Below, in pieces: positions 8,465 to 15,244 of a stretch of DNA of 64,000 bases. This stretch comes from Stutzerimonas azotifigens. Its GTDB lineage: Bacteria > Pseudomonadota > Gammaproteobacteria > Pseudomonadales > Pseudomonadaceae. The first letter of the stretch is position 1. The number at the start of each line of letters is the position of its first letter. The translations under genes were made by a program, and so were the position numbers. Below the pieces are notes generated by a model. The model was not told the origin of the DNA. It worked only from the letters and a program-made list of their open reading frames with translations, and searched no databases. The stretch covers positions 62,001 through 126,000 of the forward strand of contig NZ_JAAMRF010000005.1 in the NCBI RefSeq assembly GCF_013522725.1, in the 5' to 3' direction.

Positions 8465-10420
8465 TCAGCGCTGACTGAGTTCGGATTGCTTCAGGTCGGG
8501 CTGCCAGCCCAGCAGGCCCTCGGTGTAGTCATGGCTGGCGCTCTGGTAATAGCTGATGTTTCGCCTGATCAGCAGATCATCGATTCGGGCATTGGATTCT
8601 CGGCTCAGGCGCAACGCATCGTCATGCCGGCGCATGGCACGACGAGGGCTCAGGATCGCTAGATCCTTGCCGTCGAACAGCCCCAAGTGCTGGTAATTGC
8701 CGATCAGAGCTCGCCCGGGTGTCGCATCTGCGCGGAGCACATTGCGCCCGAAGAAGGTGGACACGTAATCCATGTTGAGAAGGCCGAGCAGGGTCGGCGC
8801 CAGGTCGATCTGGCTGGTCAGGCCGGAGAACTCGCGTGGCTCGATGAGCGTTGGTGCGTAGATGAACAGCGGAATGTGGTAGTTGGCGACGGGCAGGTCT
8901 TCGGTTCCGGCGCTGCCGGCCGTGTGGTCGGCGACAAAGATAAAGACCGTCTGCTCAAACCAGGCTTTCCTGCGCGCCTGTTCGAGAAACTGGCCGATGG
9001 CATAGTCGGTGTACTTCACCGAACCCTCGCGCCCCTCGCCTGAAGGAATGTCGATGCGCCCCGCGGGGTAGGTGTAAGGCCGGTGGTTGGAGGTTGTCAT
9101 CAGTTGCAGGAAGAACGGCTTGCCGGTCGCGTAATTCGCATCTGCCTGCTTGATCGCCTGGGCATACAGGTCCTCGTCGGCCATGCCCCAGGCATTCTTG
9201 AACGCGATGTCGGCTTCGGCAACGCTGCTCTGATCGACGATGCGATAACCGTTGCCGCCGAAGAAGGCGTTCATGTTGTCGAAGTAGCCACGCCCGCCAT
9301 AGATGAACACGCTGTCGTAGCCCTGTGCCTTGAATTGTTGCCCCAGGCTGGCGAAGCCGCTTTCGCGGCCGATGCGCTTGACGATGGAGCGTCCGGGAGT
9401 TGGCGGCACCGACAGGGTGATGGCCTCCAGGCCGCGATCAGTCCGGGTGCCGGTGGCGTAGAAGTTGTTGAAGAACAGGCTTTGTTGGCGAAGCTCATCC
9501 AGGTTTGGGGTGAGGCCGCGGGCATCACCGAAACTTCCCAGATACTTGGCGCTGAGGCTTTCAATCGTCACCAGCACCACGTTGAGTCGCCGGGGTTCGC
9601 CCGGGTTGTCGATCGTCCGGCGGATATCCAGCGGATCAGCGCCGAGGAAGCGGGCGTTGGGCTCGCTCACTTCCTGCCGTAGCTGCTCAGCCACTTCCCG
9701 CGTCGGCAGTGAGGCATAGAATTGGGGGTATTCCAGCTCGTTATTGCGAAAGGCCGCGAAAAACTGGAATGGACCGTTGCTTGCCAGCTCGCGCTGGTAG
9801 GCGTTGCCGCCGATGCTGCGCGGAAAGTCCTGGCCCACGCCATAAGCGCTGGCCATGGCACCCATCAGTAGCGCTCCCAGGACAGCCCCGCCGGAACGCC
9901 AGCCCAGCAGCGGTGCGCGCAACGCTGCTTCGGTGACCTTGCGCAACAGCATCGCAGCGGCTATCGCCATGATTGCCAGCAATGCCAGCAGCGGATAGAT
10001 GGGATAGGACTCCAGGATGTTGTTGATCACCTCGTCGGAATACACAAGGTAATCCACCGCGATGAAGTTGAAGCGTACGCCGAACTCGTCCCAGAACAGC
10101 CACTCGGCCACGGCGGTGAACAGCATCACGAAAAGGCTGATCGCCAGCAGCGCATGCAGCAATCGCCGGTGCCAGGGCTTCTCCCAGATACTTCTTGGGC
10201 AGAGCAGCAAGTAGAACGCCAGCGGCAAGGCTGCATAAAGCAGCAGGGCCAGGTCATAGACCATGCCGGTTCCATAGACGCCGAGCAATTGGCCAATGCT
10301 GACGTTGGCGTCACCCAGGTGGCTGATCAAAAGCGTGCTGCGGGTCAGAAAGAACACCGCAAGCCATATCGTTAGAATCAGGGAGAGGTAGCGAAGCTGA
10401 GCGTATCGGAGTGACGACAT
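8465..10420 (-). CDS. LtaS/MdoB-like membrane phosphoglycerol or phosphoethanolamine transferase
   Basis: 651 residues. Five membrane helices occupy about residues 8-200, followed by a periplasmic alkaline-phosphatase-fold domain. Domain motifs include VVLVTIESLSAKYLGSFG (metal-binding Glu), the nucleophile region YATGTRTDRGLEA, and FVADHTAGS near the C-terminal metal site. This is the architecture of lipoteichoic acid synthase and OpgB/MdoB, which move a polar phosphate headgroup from a phospholipid and leave diacylglycerol. It is divergent from colR, with a ColR-like box between them, and is followed by the PAP2 gene. In a Gram-negative cell the acceptor could be a glucan, LPS or another glycan; the sequence does not say which. 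Confidence 0.85.
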   Translation of the reverse strand: MSSLRYAQLRYLSLILTIWLAVFFLTRSTLLISHLGDANVSIGQLLGVYGTGMVYDLALLLYAALPLAFYLLLCPRSIWEKPWHRRLLHALLAISLFVMLFTAVAEWLFWDEFGVRFNFIAVDYLVYSDEVINNILESYPIYPLLALLAIMAIAAAMLLRKVTEAALRAPLLGWRSGGAVLGALLMGAMASAYGVGQDFPRSIGGNAYQRELASNGPFQFFAAFRNNELEYPQFYASLPTREVAEQLRQEVSEPNARFLGADPLDIRRTIDNPGEPRRLNVVLVTIESLSAKYLGSFGDARGLTPNLDELRQQSLFFNNFYATGTRTDRGLEAITLSVPPTPGRSIVKRIGRESGFASLGQQFKAQGYDSVFIYGGRGYFDNMNAFFGGNGYRIVDQSSVAEADIAFKNAWGMADEDLYAQAIKQADANYATGKPFFLQLMTTSNHRPYTYPAGRIDIPSGEGREGSVKYTDYAIGQFLEQARRKAWFEQTVFIFVADHTAGSAGTEDLPVANYHIPLFIYAPTLIEPREFSGLTSQIDLAPTLLGLLNMDYVSTFFGRNVLRADATPGRALIGNYQHLGLFDGKDLAILSPRRAMRRHDDALRLSRESNARIDDLLIRRNISYYQSASHDYTEGLLGWQPDLKQSELSQR

Positions 10421-10488
10421 CGTATGATCCTTGTGGATGAACGTGTCGCACTGTGCCGATCAGCCCGTGAGCCCTTCGTAAAAACCTT

Positions 10489-10504
10489 GTGAAAATAACG
10501 TCAA
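10489..10504 (-). promoter_or_regulatory. ColR-like binding box upstream of the LtaS-like operon
   Basis: On the minus strand the sequence reads TTGACGTTATTTTCAC. It matches the ColR consensus I recall from Pseudomonas putida, YYNA(C/G)NNYTTTTTCAC, at every position but one (A in place of the first T of the T-run). It lies 69-84 bp upstream of the LtaS-like start and is oriented toward it, inside the gap shared with colR. Confidence 0.55.
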
Positions 10505-10522
10505 CGTCTGTGAGCCTTCCCC

Positions 10523-11206
10523 ATGCGTATTCTGGTGATCGAAGATAACCGTGACATCCTCGCCAACGTGCTCGACTACCTGCAGCTCAAGGGTTACACC
10601 GTCGACTGCGCCAGCGACGGTTTGAGTGGCCTGCACCTGGCCGCCACGGAACCTTATGACCTCATCGTGCTGGACATCATGCTGCCGGGAATCGATGGCT
10701 ATCAGGTCTGCCGGCGTCTTCGCGAAGATGCCGGGCGCGAGACGCCGATCATCATGCTCACCGCGCGCGATGCCCTGAACGATCGCTTGCAGGGTCTCAA
10801 CGCAGGCGCGGACGACTATCTGATCAAGCCCTTTGCGTTGTCGGAGCTGGTGGCGCGCATCGAGGCGGTCCTGCGCCGTAGCCAGGGCAGCCGCAAGCGG
10901 GTGCTGCAGGTTGCCGAGTTGAGCCTCGACCTGGATACGCTGCAGGTCGTGCGTGCCGGGCGCACCTTGAAGCTCAACCCGATTGGTTTGAAGCTGCTTG
11001 AAATCCTGATGCGCAGAAGCCCCGCAGTCGTTCGCCGGGACGCGCTTGAGGAGGCGCTATGGGGCGAAAACCTGCCTGACAGCGACAGCCTGCGTAGCCA
11101 CATCCATCAGTTGCGGCAGATCCTCGACAAACCGTTCGAGAAACCCTTGCTGCATACCATTCACAGCGTTGGCTATCGCTTGTCGGAGACGCCCGATGCC
11201 GTCTAA
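10523..11206 (+). CDS. colR: ColR-type OmpR-family response regulator
   Basis: 227 residues: a receiver domain (about 1-118) with acidic pocket (EDN near the start), phospho-acceptor Asp in LIVLDIMLPG, switch Thr in IMLTARD and Lys in LIKPFALSEL, then a winged-helix domain ending in a TIHSVGYRL wing. The receiver sequence (RILVIEDNRDILANVLDYL, DGLSGLHLAATEPYDLIVLD) is very like Pseudomonas ColR. It overlaps the kinase start by 11 bp. The methyltransferase and LPS-kinase-like genes that follow are the usual colRS neighbours. Two ColR-like boxes nearby suggest it controls both the LtaS-like/PAP2 operon and the downstream operon. This could be a second, mobile copy if the chromosome carries its own colRS. 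Confidence 0.85.
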   Translation: MRILVIEDNRDILANVLDYLQLKGYTVDCASDGLSGLHLAATEPYDLIVLDIMLPGIDGYQVCRRLREDAGRETPIIMLTARDALNDRLQGLNAGADDYLIKPFALSELVARIEAVLRRSQGSRKRVLQVAELSLDLDTLQVVRAGRTLKLNPIGLKLLEILMRRSPAVVRRDALEEALWGENLPDSDSLRSHIHQLRQILDKPFEKPLLHTIHSVGYRLSETPDAV

Positions 11207-12476
11207 ACAGCCTTTCGCCCGTCGAATCGTCATCGCCTTTACATTGATGACGCTGATCGTGAGCGGGCTTTTTTCCCTCGGCATCGTCGGTATCGTTCAC
11301 TCCATCGAGGAGCATCTGGTTTCCGAAGAGCTTGATCGTGAGTTGAATACCATCCTTCAGGACATCGGGCAGGGGCTGCGTCCGCGTCTTGATTCGAGCA
11401 CGCAATTCTTTGCCACGACCGCGCCGGAATTTGCCATTCCCCTGCAGTTTTCGAAAACGCAGCCGGGTTTTACCGAGGTGGTAAACGGCGACGAAGCCTT
11501 CTATGTCTACACGCGCAACGTGGGCAACGAGCGTTATCTGCTGGTGCAGGAACAACACGAGTTCGAGGCGCGGGAGCAGGCGCTGTTCAATGTGGTGCTG
11601 GCGGGTTTTCTGCTCACCATCGCAGGCGCCTGGCTGCTGGGCCGCATGATGGCGCAAAAGGTCATGGCGCCCGTGAGCCGGCTCGCCCAGCAGGTTCAGC
11701 ACCGCGATCAGCTGCATTCCAGCGCGCCGGCTCTGGCGCCCGAATACGCGGATGATGAGATTGGCCACCTGGCCTCGGCATTCGACAGCACGCTCGGGCA
11801 GTTGAGGCGCTCGCTGGAACGCGAGCAGCTGTTCACCAGTGATGTCAGCCATGAATTGCGTACGCCGCTGATGATCATCGGCACTTCATGCGAGCTGCTG
11901 GACGCCGCTCCGCTGGGCGCACGCGAAAAAGAGCAGGTAGCCCGCATTGCCCGCGCTGCCGCGGAAATGCGCGATCTGGTGCAAACCTTTCTCACCCTGG
12001 CCCGCAGCCAGCCGGAAGAAGCGTCACTGGCGGGGGCAACCACCCTGGCGAGCGTTGCAGCGGAACAATACAGGCGCTGGGGCCCGGCAATGGCTGAAAA
12101 GGGCCTTGGGTTCGAGCTGCTGGAGGAGGGCACTGATGCTCAGCGCTACAACCACACCCTCCTGTCTACCGTCATGTCCAACCTGTTGCGCAACGCGCTG
12201 CACTACACCGATGCAGGCTGGGTGCACCTGACGCTGGAGCCGGACGGTTTTCGCGTCGAGGACAGCGGCATGGGCATTCCTTCCGGCCAGCAGGAACGCA
12301 TCTTCGAACCCTTCGTGCGGGGCGAGCGTGCCCGTGGGGAAGGCCTGGGGCTGGGACTATCGCTGGTCAAGCGCATCTGCACGCACCAGGGCTGGAGCAT
12401 TGGTGTCAGCGACCTTGCGCCAGGCGGCAGCTGCTTCCGGGTCGTTCTGGGGCAGAGCCCGAATCAGCAGCTTTGA
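11196..12476 (+). CDS. colS: ColS-type sensor histidine kinase
   Basis: 426 residues. Two membrane helices (about 12-34 and 131-151) bracket a periplasmic sensor loop of about 95 residues that contains H35, E38 and several acidic pairs (EQHEFEARE). HAMP-like linker, then the phospho-acceptor helix with SDVSHELRTPLM, and an ATPase domain with N box (LLRNALHY), DSGMGIP and GLGLGLSLVKRI. ATG 11196 overlaps the end of colR and is in the right frame; the longer open frame upstream is the colR shadow. ColS in P. putida senses excess Zn, Fe and related metals, so a metal-sensing role here is expected from the family and from the metal genes around it. Confidence 0.87.
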   Translation: MPSKQPFARRIVIAFTLMTLIVSGLFSLGIVGIVHSIEEHLVSEELDRELNTILQDIGQGLRPRLDSSTQFFATTAPEFAIPLQFSKTQPGFTEVVNGDEAFYVYTRNVGNERYLLVQEQHEFEAREQALFNVVLAGFLLTIAGAWLLGRMMAQKVMAPVSRLAQQVQHRDQLHSSAPALAPEYADDEIGHLASAFDSTLGQLRRSLEREQLFTSDVSHELRTPLMIIGTSCELLDAAPLGAREKEQVARIARAAAEMRDLVQTFLTLARSQPEEASLAGATTLASVAAEQYRRWGPAMAEKGLGFELLEEGTDAQRYNHTLLSTVMSNLLRNALHYTDAGWVHLTLEPDGFRVEDSGMGIPSGQQERIFEPFVRGERARGEGLGLGLSLVKRICTHQGWSIGVSDLAPGGSCFRVVLGQSPNQQL

Positions 12477-12488
12477 CATTTTTTTCAC
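12473..12488 (+). promoter_or_regulatory. ColR-like binding box upstream of the methyltransferase operon
   Basis: TTGACATTTTTTTCAC agrees with the recalled ColR consensus YYNA(C/G)NNYTTTTTCAC at all 16 positions. It overlaps the colS stop codon and lies 71-86 bp before the methyltransferase ATG, oriented toward it. This suggests the genes after colS have their own ColR-dependent promoter. Confidence 0.65.
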
Positions 12489-12558
12489 AGGGTTTTGACA
12501 ACCGCTTGACCCCCTCATCCCTAGATTGTCTGGCGTACCCCTTTGTGGAAGGCCAGAC

Positions 12559-13248
12559 ATGTCAAAAAATCATCCGATCGAACTTGAGTTCTCGCGCAAA
12601 TACGACCAGGAGCATGCAGTGCAGTACCTGCACAAGCACCATGATGGTCTGGCCCGCAGGCTCTCCCACTGGCGTGATGAACAGCTGGCCCGGCGGGCAC
12701 TTCAGCAAGCCGACGAGCCAGCTCTGGTACTTGATCTACCCTGCGGTGCGGGGCGTTTCTGGCCCCTGCTGGCGGAGCATCCCAATCGGGTGATACTCGC
12801 GGCCGACAACTCGGCGCACATGCTAGCCACTGCGCAAGCGGCGCAGCCCGCCGGTATCGTCGCGCGGGTCAAAACCTTCCAGACATCGGCCTTCCAGATC
12901 GACCTGGGCCCCAATGCGGTCGATTGCATTTTCTGTATACGTCTGCTCCACCACATCGCCGAAGCGGATCACCGCCTGGCCATACTCCGCGAGTTCCATC
13001 GGGTCACGCGGGATACGGTCATCGTCTCGCTTTGGGTAGATGGCAACTACAAAGCCTGGAAGCGCAAGCGCCTGGAGGCCAAGCGTGTCAGGCAGGGCCG
13101 GGCTGCGGACAATCAGAACCGGTTTGTCGTGCCGCGCCATGTGATCGAAGCGGAGTTCCGTAGAGCCGGGTTCAAGATCATCGGTCAGCAGGACTTCTTG
13201 CCGGGTTATGCCATGTGGCGCGTCTATACGTTGCGCAAGGAAGCCTGA
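12559..13248 (+). CDS. warB: SAM-dependent methyltransferase of the colRS locus (WarB-like)
   Basis: 229 residues, class I methyltransferase fold. Motif I is VLDLPCGAGRFWPLL, followed by an acidic strand end (ILAADNSAHML) and motif near FCIRLLHHIAEADHRLAIL. GGAAGG at 12547-12552 fixes ATG 12559; the frame is open 33 bp further up from a TTG. In P. aeruginosa and P. putida the gene after colS encodes a similar methyltransferase linked to LPS modification. The substrate cannot be read from the sequence. It is followed after 2 bp by the kinase-like gene. Confidence 0.78.
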   Translation: MSKNHPIELEFSRKYDQEHAVQYLHKHHDGLARRLSHWRDEQLARRALQQADEPALVLDLPCGAGRFWPLLAEHPNRVILAADNSAHMLATAQAAQPAGIVARVKTFQTSAFQIDLGPNAVDCIFCIRLLHHIAEADHRLAILREFHRVTRDTVIVSLWVDGNYKAWKRKRLEAKRVRQGRAADNQNRFVVPRHVIEAEFRRAGFKIIGQQDFLPGYAMWRVYTLRKEA

Positions 13249-13250
13249 CC

Positions 13251-13964
13251 ATGGACGCCTTGATAGGGCTACAGCCGGCGCCGGGCGGCGATACGCGCTT
13301 CGAGCGCTGGTGGAACAGCGAAGGCGAGTGGGTCGAGCTGCCCAACCAGCGGCGCGGTGGACACAGCGGTGTACAACGCTTGGTGTCGCGCGATCCTGAC
13401 CAGCCCATCCTTTACTGCAAGCGCCAGGTCGGCCACCTCTACCGCTCGCTGCGGTACCCGTTCGGACGTCCGACCGTGTTACGCGAGCGGCAGGCTTTAC
13501 TTGCGCTTGAGCGGTTGGGAATTCGCGTCCCGAGTCTCATTTACTGTGCCGCGCAAAAAGAAGCGGGCCAATGGCAGGCGCTGCTGGTCACCGAGGCGCT
13601 GGAAGGCTTTATCAGCCTGCAGGAATGGTACGCGCCCAATGGCCCGCACCGACATGACGGCGCGCTGAACGACAAGATGCTCAAGCAACTGGCCTTCACC
13701 CTGGCACGCCTGCACCGGGCCGGCTGGCAGCACGGTTGCTGCTACCCCAAACACATCTTCGTCAAGGTAGGTACGCGAGACGCCGAGACAGATGTGGTGA
13801 TTGCCCTGCTCGACCTTGAAAAGAGCCGACGGCGCTGGCGGACCTCCGCAGCCTCCCGGCACGACCTGCGCCAGTTGCTCCGCCATCGCGAGCATATGCC
13901 GCTGGAAGACTGGGTGCTCTTTCAGCAGGCCTACCTACAGGCACTCGGGACGCGTGCGGCATGA
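13251..13964 (+). CDS. inaA: LPS-kinase-like protein (InaA/WarA family)
   Basis: 237 residues, related to the WaaP/KdkA lipopolysaccharide kinases, which share a protein-kinase-like fold. Visible pieces are CKRQVGHLY (candidate nucleotide-binding Lys), RERQALLALERLGI, a catalytic-loop-like HRAGWQHGCCYPKHIFVK and an LLDLEKSRRRW metal-loop equivalent. AAGGAAG just upstream supports ATG 13251, and the longer frame back to 13215 is overlap with the methyltransferase gene. The stop overlaps the dgkA start (ATGA). Position and family suggest phosphorylation of LPS core or another envelope glycan. Confidence 0.8.
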   Translation: MDALIGLQPAPGGDTRFERWWNSEGEWVELPNQRRGGHSGVQRLVSRDPDQPILYCKRQVGHLYRSLRYPFGRPTVLRERQALLALERLGIRVPSLIYCAAQKEAGQWQALLVTEALEGFISLQEWYAPNGPHRHDGALNDKMLKQLAFTLARLHRAGWQHGCCYPKHIFVKVGTRDAETDVVIALLDLEKSRRRWRTSAASRHDLRQLLRHREHMPLEDWVLFQQAYLQALGTRAA

Positions 13965-14353
13965 GCGAACTAAACGATTGCCAAACCGATGCACAGGCTT
14001 TGAAGGGGCGCTCGGGCCTGCGCCGAATCATCGATGCGACAGGCTATTCGCTGGCCGGACTCAAGGCCGCTTACCTAGGAGAAGCGGCGTTCCGCCAGTT
14101 GCTGTTGCTGAACTTCATGCTGATCCCCGTTGCCTGCCTGCTCGATGTGAGCAGAACCGAACGGGCCGTGATGATCCTGGTGGCTCTAATGGCGCTGATC
14201 GTGGAACTGCTCAACTCAGCGATCGAGGCCGCCATCGACCGGATATCCCTGGCTATCCACCCGCTTTCAAAGCAAGCCAAGGACATGGGCAGTGCTGCCC
14301 AATTTCTCGCGCTGATTCTGATTGTGGTTGTCTGGGGAGCAATCTTGCTATGA
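13961..14353 (+). CDS. dgkA: Diacylglycerol kinase
   Basis: 130 residues, three membrane helices, inner membrane. The family signature ELLNSAIEAAIDRI and SKQAKDMGSAAQ is intact, with the catalytic Glu and the Glu/Asp metal ligands. The enzyme phosphorylates diacylglycerol to phosphatidic acid. Diacylglycerol is the by-product when LtaS/MdoB/EptA-type enzymes take a headgroup from a phospholipid, so its place between two such transferases makes sense. It overlaps both neighbours by 4 bp, so it is part of one operon with the kinase-like gene and the beta-propeller gene. Confidence 0.92.
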   Translation: MSELNDCQTDAQALKGRSGLRRIIDATGYSLAGLKAAYLGEAAFRQLLLLNFMLIPVACLLDVSRTERAVMILVALMALIVELLNSAIEAAIDRISLAIHPLSKQAKDMGSAAQFLALILIVVVWGAILL

Positions 14354-15234
14354 CTCGGCGTCCTCTAGCTAGCGTTCTAAAGGCCGATCATTGGCCGCTA
14401 CTCAATGCCCTAAAAATCGTTGCCTGCGGGCTTGCCGTTTCGGCATTGGCGCTGGCATTGCCTGCATGGCGTCACCTGGCAGCAGTAACCGCCGCATCCG
14501 GCTGGGGTTACCAAGTCTACTACGACGATATCGAGAGGGTCAGCGCCCTGGCCAAGGACGACCGAAGCAATCTCTATGTGACGCAGGAATACCGAAACGG
14601 AAACGGGACGCTGTTGAAGCTGCCTGCCGATGGCAGCGTTCTTCAGGTGATGCAAGGGTTGTCCAAACCGGACGGGTTACTGGCTTATCGAGGCGGGATC
14701 GCCATCAGTCAGGAAGGTGGAAATTTACCGGTCCTGTGGATGCACGCAGACAAAACCACCAGCCTGCTGATCGGCCAAGGCGTGGAGCAGCTCGCCAGCG
14801 ATGGTCGTTATCTCTATGCCATCGAGGATCAGGCCAGCGGTCGGCTGCTGCGCTTCGACCCGCAGAACGGCAAAACCGTTGTCTTGCGTGACGGATTAAA
14901 CGAAGCGGAGGCGATCACCGCCTGCCCCGATGGGCGGCTTTTCTATGCCGAGAAGAAACGCGGCTGGGTCAAGCGCCTGAACGAGGACGGCGTGGACGAG
15001 ACCGTTTGGTCCGGGCTAAACGAACCCGGTTATCTGCTCTGTACCGAAGAGGGACTCTGGGCCAGCGAGGACGCCACACACATGGCACGTCTGCTTTTGC
15101 TGGATAACACCGGCACCGAGCATGTCGTCCTCGGCCATCTGCGCTCTCCACAAACGCTGCTACGTGTCGCACCGCGCCATTATCTGCTCGCCGAGCAGGG
15201 CCGCGATCGCATCCTCGAGCTGAATCGCTCCTAA
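14350..15234 (+). CDS. Membrane-anchored beta-propeller-like protein, function unknown
   Basis: 294 residues. One hydrophobic helix at about residues 20-42 anchors or exports the protein. The remainder consists of repeated strand blocks of about 40 residues (NLYVTQEYRNGNGTLLKLPADG, DGRYLYAIEDQASGRLLRFD, DGRLFYAEKKRGWVKRLNED, and so on). That is the pattern of a six-bladed SMP-30/strictosidine-synthase-like propeller. The start codon overlaps the dgkA stop (ATGA). It is followed 10 bp later by the second LtaS-like gene. No catalytic residues could be assigned, and binding of a periplasmic sugar or lipid headgroup is only a guess from context. Confidence 0.65.
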   Translation: MTRRPLASVLKADHWPLLNALKIVACGLAVSALALALPAWRHLAAVTAASGWGYQVYYDDIERVSALAKDDRSNLYVTQEYRNGNGTLLKLPADGSVLQVMQGLSKPDGLLAYRGGIAISQEGGNLPVLWMHADKTTSLLIGQGVEQLASDGRYLYAIEDQASGRLLRFDPQNGKTVVLRDGLNEAEAITACPDGRLFYAEKKRGWVKRLNEDGVDETVWSGLNEPGYLLCTEEGLWASEDATHMARLLLLDNTGTEHVVLGHLRSPQTLLRVAPRHYLLAEQGRDRILELNRS

Positions 15235-15244
15235 AGGTCTTCCC

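Noticed and set aside
9083..9682. Plus-strand open frame of 199 codons inside the LtaS-like gene
   Set aside because: It is the complement of a strongly supported coding region, has no recognisable domain and no ribosome site.
12475..12495. T-run after colS as an intrinsic terminator
   Set aside because: There is no GC-rich stem before it; the sequence fits a ColR box better.
13801..14349. Extended N-terminus for the beta-propeller protein
   Set aside because: The extra residues are the shadow of the LPS-kinase-like and dgkA genes; the ATGA overlap at 14350 is the natural start.
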